Source of the DNA: Saccharopolyspora gloriosae
GTDB taxonomy: Bacteria; Actinomycetota; Actinomycetes; Mycobacteriales; Pseudonocardiaceae
DNA length: 64,000 nt
Direction: 5' to 3'
Assembly (NCBI RefSeq): GCF_014203325.1
Contig: NZ_JACHIV010000001.1
Span: 4,899,501 to 4,963,500 of the forward strand
In this document: in pieces, positions 56,692 to 64,000 of the stretch
Layout of the letters: every line of letters begins with the position of its first letter
How positions within the stretch are numbered: the stretch's first letter is position 1
The notes under the pieces: model-generated
What the model saw: only the letters and a program-made list of their open reading frames with translations
What the model was told of the DNA's origin: nothing
Databases searched by the model: none
Program-made: the position numbers and the translations under genes

Positions 56692-58416
56692 TCAGGAGCT
56701 CACCGGGAGCACGTTCGGGACGATCATGGGGCGGCGGCGGTACTTGTCCGCGACCCACTTGCCGACCACGCGGCGCACGGCCTGCGCGATGCGGTGCGTG
56801 TCGGCGATGCCTTCCGATTCGGTGCGCGCCAGCTCCATCTCCACCAGCGGCACCACGTCGTCCAGCGCCTTCGGGTCGTCGGAGAAACCGCGGCCGGAGA
56901 TCGTCGGGCTCGACACCGCCCGGCCCGTCGCGGCCTCGACCGCCACGGTGATCGAGATGAAGCCGCCCTCGCCCAGCACCAGCCGGTCCGACAGCGTCGA
57001 CTCGCCGACGTCACCGACGGACAGGCCGTCGACGTAGACGTGCCCGACCTCGACGCGACCGGTGACCTTCGCGATCCCGTCGACGAGGTCGACCACCACG
57101 CCGTCCTCGGCGATCACCACCCGCTCGGCGGCGACGCCGGTGAGCCGGGCCAGTTCGGCGTTCGCGCGCAGGTGGCGCCACTCGCCGTGCACCGGCATCA
57201 CGTTGCTCGGGCGCACCGCGTTGTACAGGTACAGCAGCTCACCGGCGGAGGCGTGCCCGGAGACGTGGACCTTCGCCCCGCCCTGGTGCACCACGTCCGC
57301 GCCGAGCCGGACCAGGCCGTTGACCACACCGAACACCGCGGTCTCGTTGCCGGGGATCAGCGAGCTCGCCAGCACCACCGTGTCGCCGGCGCGGATCCGG
57401 ATCTGCTTGTGCTCGCCGCGCGCCATCCGGGACAGCGCCGAGAGCGGTTCGCCCTGCGACCCCGTCGACACGAACAGCACCAGGTGCTCCGGCATCGCCA
57501 GCGCCTCGTCCAGCTCCACCAGCAGGCCCGGCGGCACCCGCAGGATGCCCAGGTCGTTGGCGATGCCCATGTTGCGCACCATCGAGCGGCCCACGAAGCA
57601 GACCTTGCGGCCGTGCGTCTCGGCCACGTCCAGCACCTGCTGCACGCGGTGCACGTGGCTGGCGAAGCAAGCCACGATCAGCCGTTGCGTCGCCTTGCCG
57701 ATCACCCGGTCCAGCACGGGACCGATCTCGCGCTCCGGCGTCACGAAACCGGGCACCTCGGCGTTCGTGGAGTCCACCAGGAACAGGTCCACGCCCTCGT
57801 CGCCCAGGCGGGAGAACCCGGCCAGGTCGGTGAGCCTGCCGTCCAGCGGCAGCTGGTCCAGCTTGATGTCACCGGTGTGCAGCACCACGCCCGCGGACGT
57901 GCGGATCGCGACCGCCAGCGCGTCCGGGATCGAGTGGTTGACCGCGAAGAACTCCAGGTCGAACACGCCGTGCTTGCTGTGCTGGCCCTCGGCGACCTCG
58001 ATCAGCACCGGGTCCTGGCGGTGTTCCTTGCACTTCGCCGCCAGCAGCGCCAGCGTGAACTTCGAGCCGACGACCGGCAGGTCCGGGCGCAGCCGCAGCA
58101 GGAACGGCACCGCGCCGATGTGGTCCTCGTGGCCGTGCGTGAGCACCACGGCCTCGACGTCGTCCAGCCGGTTCTCGATCGCCCCGAAGTCAGGCAGGAT
58201 CAGGTCGACACCGGGCGAGTCGTCCTCCGGGAACAGCACCCCGCAGTCGACGATGAGCAGCTTGCCCTCGTGCTCGAACACGGTCATGTTGCGGCCGACT
58301 TCGCCGATGCCGCCGAGCGCGGTCACCCGCAGCCCGCCCTCGGGCAGGGCCGGTGGCGGCGCCGACGCGGTCGGCGTCACGGGGTGGTTTTCGGAAGATG
58401 TTGCGCGAGCGCTCAA
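56692..58416 (-). CDS. rnj: Ribonuclease J
   Basis: A metallo-beta-lactamase/beta-CASP RNase of about 574 residues that degrades and matures RNA (5'-exo and endo activity). The zinc motif THGHEDHIGAVPF, HTGDIKLD, the beta-CASP segments (LVDSTNAEVPGF, ACFASHVHRVQQ, VSGHASAGEL) and the MPVHGEWRHL motif are all present. The start is probably the TTG whose TTGA overlaps the dapA stop by 4 nt, with AGAGGTG upstream. An internal GTG is also possible. Confidence 0.93.
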   Translation of the reverse strand: MSARATSSENHPVTPTASAPPPALPEGGLRVTALGGIGEVGRNMTVFEHEGKLLIVDCGVLFPEDDSPGVDLILPDFGAIENRLDDVEAVVLTHGHEDHIGAVPFLLRLRPDLPVVGSKFTLALLAAKCKEHRQDPVLIEVAEGQHSKHGVFDLEFFAVNHSIPDALAVAIRTSAGVVLHTGDIKLDQLPLDGRLTDLAGFSRLGDEGVDLFLVDSTNAEVPGFVTPEREIGPVLDRVIGKATQRLIVACFASHVHRVQQVLDVAETHGRKVCFVGRSMVRNMGIANDLGILRVPPGLLVELDEALAMPEHLVLFVSTGSQGEPLSALSRMARGEHKQIRIRAGDTVVLASSLIPGNETAVFGVVNGLVRLGADVVHQGGAKVHVSGHASAGELLYLYNAVRPSNVMPVHGEWRHLRANAELARLTGVAAERVVIAEDGVVVDLVDGIAKVTGRVEVGHVYVDGLSVGDVGESTLSDRLVLGEGGFISITVAVEAATGRAVSSPTISGRGFSDDPKALDDVVPLVEMELARTESEGIADTHRIAQAVRRVVGKWVADKYRRRPMIVPNVLPVSS

Positions 58417-59354
58417 CGGTGCACCTCTGCTGCGGCATCGGGATTGACCAGGACCAGACCGGCGTCCCACAGATCGCTGGTGATCACCCGCACCTGCTCA
58501 TCGGTGGCCTGCGGCAACGGCAGCCGGGGATGCCCGGTCTCATAACCGCACAACCGCAGCGCCGTCTTCGAGAAGATCACACCACCCACGAAGTTCATCG
58601 ACCGGTAGACCGGCATCAGGCCGACGTGCACGTCCCTGGCGGTGGCGATGTCGCCCGCTTCGTAGGCGTCGAGCATCTTGCGCAGCCGATCGCCGACGAC
58701 GTGCCCGATCACGCTGACGAAGCCGACCGCGCCCACCGACAACCACGGCAGGTTCAGCGGGTCCTCGCCGGAGTAGTAGGCCAAGTCGCTGTTGGACAGC
58801 ACCTCGCTGCCCGCCCACAGGTCGTGCTTGGAGTCCTTCACGGCCTTGATCTGCGGGTGTTCCGCGAGCCGCTTGAGCGTGTCGGTGTGGATGGGCACCA
58901 CCGAGCGGGGCGGGATGTCGTAGAGCATCACCGGCAGCTCGGTCGCGTCGGCCACCGTCGTGAAGTGCGACAGCAGCCCCTCCTGCGGGGGGCGCGAGTA
59001 GTACGGGGTCACCACGAGCAGCCCGTGCGCGCCGGCCTTTTCCGCGGTGCGGGCCAACTCCACGGAGTGCGCGGTGTTGTTCGTGCCCGCTCCGGCGACC
59101 ACCGTCGCGCGGTCCCCTACCGCTTCGACGACGGCGCGCAGCAACTGCTCTTTCTCGTCATCACTGGTCGTGGGGCTTTCACCCGTCGTGCCGTTGACGA
59201 CCAGGCCGTCGTTTCCGACGTGATCGACGAGGTAGGTCGCGAGCTCCTGAGCCAGCGCCAGGTCGAGCTTCCCGTCCGCGTCGAACGGCGTCACCATGGC
59301 GGTCAGGACCCGGCCGAACGGCCGACCTTCAGTGGCGGTGGGACAGACGGTCAT
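58413..59354 (-). CDS. dapA: 4-hydroxy-tetrahydrodipicolinate synthase DapA
   Basis: A 313-residue TIM-barrel lyase that condenses pyruvate with aspartate semialdehyde on the way to diaminopimelate and lysine. The GTTGES motif (residues 55-60), Tyr145 in LYDIPPR and the Schiff-base Lys173 in KAVKDSK are present, and length is normal. It supplies the DAP residue used by MurE. The ATG of MTVCPT was chosen over an upstream in-frame ATG. Coupled to rnj. Confidence 0.93.
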   Translation of the reverse strand: MTVCPTATEGRPFGRVLTAMVTPFDADGKLDLALAQELATYLVDHVGNDGLVVNGTTGESPTTSDDEKEQLLRAVVEAVGDRATVVAGAGTNNTAHSVELARTAEKAGAHGLLVVTPYYSRPPQEGLLSHFTTVADATELPVMLYDIPPRSVVPIHTDTLKRLAEHPQIKAVKDSKHDLWAGSEVLSNSDLAYYSGEDPLNLPWLSVGAVGFVSVIGHVVGDRLRKMLDAYEAGDIATARDVHVGLMPVYRSMNFVGGVIFSKTALRLCGYETGHPRLPLPQATDEQVRVITSDLWDAGLVLVNPDAAAEVHR

Positions 59355-59651
59355 AGCCCTTGACGCTACCTGGTGAGTCCACTGGTCAGCGCGCCGCATC
59401 GACGGCGCCGGGCGGCACCGCGCCCCAGCACCGAAGATCGCGGAAACCTCGCGGCCCGAAACCCTGAATGCCGTTCATGTTCCCGCAGATCAGCGCGACG
59501 ACAACCGGATTTCCGCGACACGAACCGAAATCGAGCCAGTGGAGCGAAACCTGCCGTACGACCGAAGGTAGTGCCTGCCACCGCGCAGCGATCCCGTCGG
59601 AGAGCGGCTCGCTGATTCATCGTTCCAGACGAGCGGCGTTGGTGGCCGTTG
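59355..59651. other. Region upstream of dapA
   Basis: About 300 bp between the dapA start and repeat copy 5. It should contain the dapA promoter on the minus strand. No gene or clear -35/-10 pair was recognised. Confidence 0.4.
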
Positions 59652-59815
59652 TCCTGTCAGCGGCGAAGCCGCTGAGCGGTGATCAGCCTGAGCAACAGAA
59701 CCACCGGCGGGTTCTCAGCGGCTTCCTCGCGAGGACGGCTTTTTTCCTCGTGGCGGAGCCACTCGGAAAAAAGATCCCGCAGCGAGGAAGCCGCTGAGGT
59801 TCCGCCACCCGACCC
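59652..59815 (+). repeat. Nested-hairpin dispersed element, copy 5
   Basis: Layout as copy 1: a small TCAGCGGC-GAA-GCCGCTGA hairpin, a linker ending CCACCGGCGGGTTCT, and the 85-nt nested hairpin at 59714-59798. The outer stem CTCAGCGGCTTCCTCGC pairs perfectly with 59782-59798. The inner stem is CTTTTTTCC with GGAAAAAAG, a compensated change relative to CTTTTTCCC/GGGAAAAAG in the other copies. Conserved tail GGTTCCGCCACCCGACC. It lies between two minus-strand genes. Confidence 0.85.
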
Positions 59816-59845
59816 CTACTCAGGCCGAGATCAAAGACAGGCAGG

Positions 59846-60472
59846 TCAGAACGAGCGGCGCAGGTCTTCCACTGCGAGCACGTCTGCTTCGTTCCCGTCG
59901 ATGTCGACGCGCACCTGGCGGCGGCTGAACGCGTGCAGCAGCAGTTCGCTCGGTTCACCGCTGATGCGCACCGTGCGCGGGCCGCGCTTCGCGGCGATCT
60001 CGGTGCCGTCCGGACGGCGCAGCACCACGCCGACGGGGCTGCGGCCGTAGAAGACCTTCGCCACCCGGGACAACGATTTCCACAGCGCCTCTTCGCGCTC
60101 CGGCTCGGACGGCCGCGGCTGCCATCCCGGCTGCGCCCGCCGCACGTCCTCGTGGTGCACGAAGAACTCGGCGGTGTTGACCGTCTCGTCCACGGCGCCG
60201 ATGGCCAGCGGGTTCCACTTCGGCGCGCCTTCGCGCACGGTGGCGATCAGTTCCGGCCAGGGCTGCTCGCGCAGACCCTGCTCCACCTTGTCGCCGCGCT
60301 CGGCCAGCGCCTTGACGAACTTGCCCGCCAGCGCGTCGGGGCGCCGTTCGCGCAGCACCAGGTGCACCGCGAGGTCCTTGGTCTTCCACTCACCGCACAG
60401 CGTCGGCGCGTCCGGCCCGACCCGGTCGAACAGGTCGCACAGTTCACGGCGCTCGTCATTGGCCACACCCAT
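59846..60472 (-). CDS. TIGR03085-family metal-binding protein (DinB-like)
   Basis: A 208-residue actinobacterial protein with an N-terminal mycothiol-dependent maleylpyruvate isomerase/DinB-like four-helix bundle. It shows LCDLFDRVGPDAPTLCGEWKTKDLAVHLVLRERR in outline, and AEFFVHHEDVRRA supplies further His metal ligands. Function unknown; the family is thought to bind a divalent metal and possibly mycothiol. Confidence 0.8.
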   Translation of the reverse strand: MGVANDERRELCDLFDRVGPDAPTLCGEWKTKDLAVHLVLRERRPDALAGKFVKALAERGDKVEQGLREQPWPELIATVREGAPKWNPLAIGAVDETVNTAEFFVHHEDVRRAQPGWQPRPSEPEREEALWKSLSRVAKVFYGRSPVGVVLRRPDGTEIAAKRGPRTVRISGEPSELLLHAFSRRQVRVDIDGNEADVLAVEDLRRSF

Positions 60473-60491
60473 GCGCTCACCTTACCGGGGT

Positions 60492-61952
60492 TCAGTCGGC
60501 GGCGACCGGTGTCGTCAGCGGCGTGCCGTCGGCGCTGCGCACGTAGCAGTGCACGATCTGCGAACCCTCGTCGTTGGCGCTGTCGCCGTCGAGCGACGTC
60601 CGCCGCTTGGCTTCCCACGCCTGCGCGGTGGGGATCACCGCGCCGTAGCGCAACGTCCGTTCCTTGTCCGGGTGGTCGATCTTGTCGGTGGCGAAGTGCG
60701 CGCCGCACATGCCTTCGGCGAACCGCGCCAGTTCGCGCTGCCCGGGGTAGCTGACGTCGCTGGTCGACCGCCCGCCGAACACGTCCCCGCTGGCGTAGAT
60801 CTCCACGTCGTGCGCGGAATCGCACGGCCGGAACCGATCCTGCGCGACGCGGTCGCCCGGCTCCAGCGCGGTGTCCGCGCACGGGTTGTCCTCGCCCAGG
60901 TCGAACGGCTCCACGTCACCGCCCGGACCGTAGGTCAGCGTCGGCTGCTGGGGGCCCGCGACGAGCGGATTGGCCCCGGGCGCGGCCTGGGGCCCACCTG
61001 GATCACCGGCGACCGGCAGGTTCCTGCCGAGCAGCAGGCCCGCGACGAACAGGAGCACCGCGGCGGGCACCGCCCCGACCAGCCACCACCGCCGCGATCC
61101 GGACGTCGCCGCGCGCCCCGGTTCCGCGCGGTGCGGATCGGACAGCAGCGCACGAGCCTGGATCGAGGTGAGCCGGGCGCGGGGATCGGTGGTGAGCAGG
61201 CCCGCGACCAGCTCGCCGACCGCCCCGTGGTCCCGGGACATCCGGGGCGTCTCGTTGAGCACCGCGTGCAGCGTCGCCGCCGTGGTCTGCCGGTCGAACG
61301 GCAACCACCCCTCCAGAGCGAAGAACAACGTCGCGCCCAGCGACCACAGGTCGCTCGCGGGTGTCGCATCCGCGCCCTGGATGCGTTCCGGAGCCATGAA
61401 CGCCGGGGAGCCGATGAGCGCGCCGGTCGTGGTCAGGCGCGGATCGTCGACGGTCTGCGCGATCCCGAAATCGGCCAGCTTCACCCCGCCGCTGCCCGAG
61501 ATCATGATGTTGCTCGGCTTCACGTCCCGGTGCACGATCCCCGCCGCGTGCGCCGCCTCCAACGCGGACAGCAACCGCAAGGCGAGGTCCGCCACCTGGG
61601 CCGGGGGCATCGGCCGCTGCGGCCCCACGACGTCGCTGAGCGTGACGGGGTCCACCAGTTCCATCACGATGAACGTGGCGCCGTTCTCGGCGAACACGTC
61701 GTGCACCGTGACCACCCCGGGATCGCTGAGCCTGCCCGCGACCTGCACCTCCCGCATGAGGCGCTCGTCGAGCACCCGCCGTTCCGCCTCCGGGACGCCT
61801 TCCGGCACGTGGAGCTGCTTGATCGCGACGTCCCGGTTGATCCTGGCGTCGCGGGCGCGCCAGACGACGCCCATGCCGCCGCGCCCCAGCTCCCCGGTCA
61901 CCTCGTAGCGACCTCCGGCGAGGCGCATTCCCGCATCCTTGCGCTCCTGCAC
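60492..61952 (-). CDS. PknB-like serine/threonine kinase with exported domain (1)
   Basis: A 486-residue bitopic kinase. Glycine loop GELGRGGMG, Lys45, HRD at 141-143 (HRDVKPSN), DFG at 161-163 and MAPERIQG are all present, so it should be active. The membrane span is WWLVGAVPAAVLLFVAGLLLG at about residues 282-302. The exported C-terminal domain of about 160 residues has four Cys and no PASTA repeats. GGGAGGGG precedes the GTG start. Paralogue of the next gene. Confidence 0.88.
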   Translation of the reverse strand: MQERKDAGMRLAGGRYEVTGELGRGGMGVVWRARDARINRDVAIKQLHVPEGVPEAERRVLDERLMREVQVAGRLSDPGVVTVHDVFAENGATFIVMELVDPVTLSDVVGPQRPMPPAQVADLALRLLSALEAAHAAGIVHRDVKPSNIMISGSGGVKLADFGIAQTVDDPRLTTTGALIGSPAFMAPERIQGADATPASDLWSLGATLFFALEGWLPFDRQTTAATLHAVLNETPRMSRDHGAVGELVAGLLTTDPRARLTSIQARALLSDPHRAEPGRAATSGSRRWWLVGAVPAAVLLFVAGLLLGRNLPVAGDPGGPQAAPGANPLVAGPQQPTLTYGPGGDVEPFDLGEDNPCADTALEPGDRVAQDRFRPCDSAHDVEIYASGDVFGGRSTSDVSYPGQRELARFAEGMCGAHFATDKIDHPDKERTLRYGAVIPTAQAWEAKRRTSLDGDSANDEGSQIVHCYVRSADGTPLTTPVAAD

Positions 61953-62041
61953 CGCACACCCCTCCCTGCGATCGCGGAGCGACGATCATGTCACGGCGAG
62001 TAAGGGCCGCGGTCCTCGTTCGCCGATTCCGCCGGACCGCC

Positions 62042-63484
62042 TCAACCCGTGGCGAGCGAGGTCGTCAACCGCGTTCCGTCCGCGGTGCGCAGGTAGCAGT
62101 GCACGGCCTGCGCACCGTCGTCGGAGTCGCTGTCGTCGTCCGTCGCGGTCTGCCGCTTGAGCTCCCAGGAGCGCTCCGAAGGCACCAGCGCGCCGTAGCG
62201 CAGCGCGGCGTCCTTGCCCGGCAGGACGATCTTGTCCGAGGCGAAGTACGCGGCGCACATCCCTTCGCCGAACCGGGCGAGCTCCGCCTCCCCCGGGTAG
62301 GCGATGTCGTTGGTGGAGCCGCTGCCGAACGGATCTCCCGATGCGTATATCTCCAGGTCGTGCGGCTCCGAGCAGCGGCGGACCTCCTGCTCCGGCACGG
62401 TCGAACCGGCTCTCGGCGTGCCGACCGCGCACGGGTCCGACTTGCTCGGCGCGAAGGTCTCCAGGTCACCGCCCGGTCCGTAGCTCAGCGTCGCCTCCTC
62501 CGCTTCCGGGACGCCGGGGACCAGCGCGAACCGGCCGAGCAGCAGACCGGCCACGAACAGCACCACCGCCGCCGCGATCAGCGGCCTGCGGCCGAATCCA
62601 CCCGCACGAGCGGACGACCGCACCGGGGCCGTACCTGCCGGGACCTGCGCCGTCGCCGCCGGACCGGGTCCGGTGGCCAGCAGCGCGCGGGCCTGCGCGG
62701 AGGTGAAGCGGGCACGCGGGTCGGCGATGAGCAAACCCATGATCAGCGATCCGAGCGGGCCCTGGGTCCGAGTCATCCGGGGCGTCTCGTTGAGCACCGC
62801 GTGCAGCGTCGCCGCCGTGGTCTGCCGGTCGAACGGCAACCACCCCTCGGCGGCGAAGAACAACGTCGCGCCCAGCGACCACAGGTCGCTGGCGGGTGTC
62901 GCGTCCGCGCCCTGGATGCGTTCCGGGGCCATGAACGACGGCGAGCCGATGATGCTGCCGCTGGTGGTCAACCGCGTGTCGTCCAGGGTCTGCGCGATCC
63001 CGAAGTCGGCCAGCTTCACCCCGCTGCCCGAGATCATGATGTTGCTCGGCTTCACGTCCCGGTGCACGATCCCCGCCGCGTGCGCGGCCTCCAACGCGGA
63101 CAGCAACCGCCGGGCCAGGTCCAGGACCTGTTCCGGGGGCATCGGACCGCGTTCGCCGACGACCTCGGTGAGCGTGCCCGCCAGCACCAGCTCCATCACG
63201 ATGAACGTGCCGCCCGCTTCGCTGAGCACGTCGAACACCGTGACCACCGCCGGGTCGCTGAGCCGGCCCGCGGCCCGCGCCTCCCGCAGCACCCGTTCCT
63301 CGAACACGGCCCGCTCCGCGGGCGGCACCCCGTCCGGGACGTGCAGCTGCTTGATCGCGACCTCGCGGCCGATCACCTGGTCCCAGGCCCGCCAGACGAT
63401 GCCCATGCCGCCGCGACCGAGCTCACCGGTCACCTGGTAGCGGCGCCCGATCGTGCGCGTCAGCGCATCCGTCCGTTCCACCAC
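62042..63484 (-). CDS. PknB-like serine/threonine kinase with exported domain (2)
   Basis: A 480-residue kinase closely similar to its downstream neighbour. Lys45, HRD at 141-143 and DFG at 160-162 are conserved, as are the membrane span (PLIAAAVVLFVAGLLLGRFAL) and a four-Cys exported domain. I chose the GTG at 63484: GGGGGAGGGG lies upstream, and this start places the catalytic residues at exactly the same numbers as in the paralogue. An in-frame ATG at 63520 is the alternative. Confidence 0.87.
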   Translation of the reverse strand: MVERTDALTRTIGRRYQVTGELGRGGMGIVWRAWDQVIGREVAIKQLHVPDGVPPAERAVFEERVLREARAAGRLSDPAVVTVFDVLSEAGGTFIVMELVLAGTLTEVVGERGPMPPEQVLDLARRLLSALEAAHAAGIVHRDVKPSNIMISGSGVKLADFGIAQTLDDTRLTTSGSIIGSPSFMAPERIQGADATPASDLWSLGATLFFAAEGWLPFDRQTTAATLHAVLNETPRMTRTQGPLGSLIMGLLIADPRARFTSAQARALLATGPGPAATAQVPAGTAPVRSSARAGGFGRRPLIAAAVVLFVAGLLLGRFALVPGVPEAEEATLSYGPGGDLETFAPSKSDPCAVGTPRAGSTVPEQEVRRCSEPHDLEIYASGDPFGSGSTNDIAYPGEAELARFGEGMCAAYFASDKIVLPGKDAALRYGALVPSERSWELKRQTATDDDSDSDDGAQAVHCYLRTADGTRLTTSLATG

Positions 63485-63555
63485 GCCCGCCCCTCCCCCA
63501 CTTCGTCCTGAAACGTTCATCCCATCGGACGAAAGAGGGTCGGGCGCGGTTCCCG

Positions 63556-64000
63556 TCAGCCTTCGCTGACGAAGGGGCTGGAAGCGACCTCGGAACCGTC
63601 CTTGAGGGCGGTGATCTCGAAGTCGCCGAACACGTTCGGCGCGGTCTTCTGCAGCTGCCGCAGGCACTCCACGGCGAGCGAGCGGATCTCGACGTCCGCG
63701 TGCTCGCTGGCGCGCATCGCCACGAAGTGCCGCCACGCGCGGTAGTTCCCGCTGACGACGATGCGGGTCTCGGTGGCGTTGGGCAGCACCGCGCGCGCGG
63801 CCTGCCGCGCCTGCTTGCGGCGCAGGGTGGCCTTCGGCTCGTCCGCGAACTTCTCCTGCAGCGCGTCTAGCAGCTCGGTGTAGGCGGCGACGCTGGCCTC
63901 GGTGGCGCGCACGAACTTCTCGTGCAGCTCCGGGTCCTCGGCGATCACGTCGGGCTCGACCACCGCGGCGTCGCGTTCCGGCACGTAGCGCTGGGACAGC
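63556..64000 (-). CDS. thyX: Flavin-dependent thymidylate synthase ThyX (partial)
   Basis: The C-terminal about 147 codons of ThyX, cut by the window edge. The frame is open to base 64000, and the edge residues LSQRYVPE match the segment that follows the RHR-x7-S signature. The substrate/FAD region [23 protein letters not shown] is intact. ThyX makes dTMP using FAD and methylenetetrahydrofolate. The order thyX-dapA-rnj is as in mycobacteria, here with two kinases, a TIGR03085 gene and a repeat inserted between thyX and dapA. Confidence 0.93.
   Translation of the reverse strand, partial: LSQRYVPERDAAVVEPDVIAEDPELHEKFVRATEASVAAYTELLDALQEKFADEPKATLRRKQARQAARAVLPNATETRIVVSGNYRAWRHFVAMRASEHADVEIRSLAVECLRQLQKTAPNVFGDFEITALKDGSEVASSPFVSEG

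Overview
The window is high-GC actinobacterial chromosome, most likely from the order Pseudonocardiales (Saccharopolyspora-like). This rests on a mycobacterial-type dcw cell-wall/division cluster, an EspG/PPE/DUF3558 type VII secretion accessory cassette, a clgR-pspA-pspM envelope-stress unit, many GTG/TTG starts and 4-nt stop/start overlaps, and gene order from about 35 to 64 kb that resembles the M. tuberculosis Rv2742c-Rv2754c region. The species call is inference. I saw no rRNA, tRNA, CRISPR array, prophage or insertion sequence.

Layout: (1) 0.3-3.6 kb, minus strand: ESX accessory cassette of a small WXG-like protein, a DUF3558 lipoprotein, a PPE-like protein and EspG. (2) 3.8-14.5 kb, minus strand: distal dcw genes murE-murF-mraY-murD-ftsW-murG-murC-ftsQ, mostly translationally coupled; ftsZ does not follow ftsQ inside the window. 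(3) 14.5-20.0 kb: a 0.9-kb non-coding stretch, then on the plus strand an EACC1-type small protein coupled to a 1390-residue caspase fused to four FtsK/EccC-like P-loop modules. This islet splits the dcw cluster between ftsI and murE. (4) 20.0-24.6 kb, minus strand: proximal dcw genes mraZ-rsmH-ftsL-ftsI, behind a recognisable promoter with an overlapping MraZ operator. (5) 25.0-29.6 kb: MoxR ATPase, DUF58 protein and membrane transglutaminase operon. (6) 30-35 kb: DUF3040 protein, methyltransferase, ParA-like ATPase, Nei-type glycosylase and NCS2 permease. (7) 35-40.3 kb: pspM-pspA-clgR and cinA-pgsA-rimO. (8) 40.3-44.4 kb: Uma2 protein, N-acetylglutamate synthase, an AbiL/RloAB-like defence pair whose rloB is frameshifted, and a hydrolase. 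(9) 44.5-56.5 kb: secreted phospholipase A2, LldD, a sialidase-fold protein, ftsK, plsC, a secreted peptidase-type hydrolase, a DUF4190 protein, and a TetR/membrane-protein pair with three clear operators. (10) 56.7-64 kb: RNase J, dapA, a TIGR03085 protein, tandem PknB-like kinases, and thyX cut by the window edge.

Two signals stand out. One is the EACC1-caspase-ATPase gene pair, which looks like a conflict or programmed-death effector: it has an apparently intact His/Cys dyad, an EF-hand-like loop, and only one of four ATPase modules with a canonical Walker B Asp-Glu. The other is a family of five intergenic elements of about 165-350 bp built around an 85-nt nested hairpin. Four copies keep a perfect 17-bp outer stem although its sequence differs between copies, and all five point the same way on the chromosome.

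All calls come from reading the sequence. No database search, alignment or folding program was run, so family names are recognition by motif and context.
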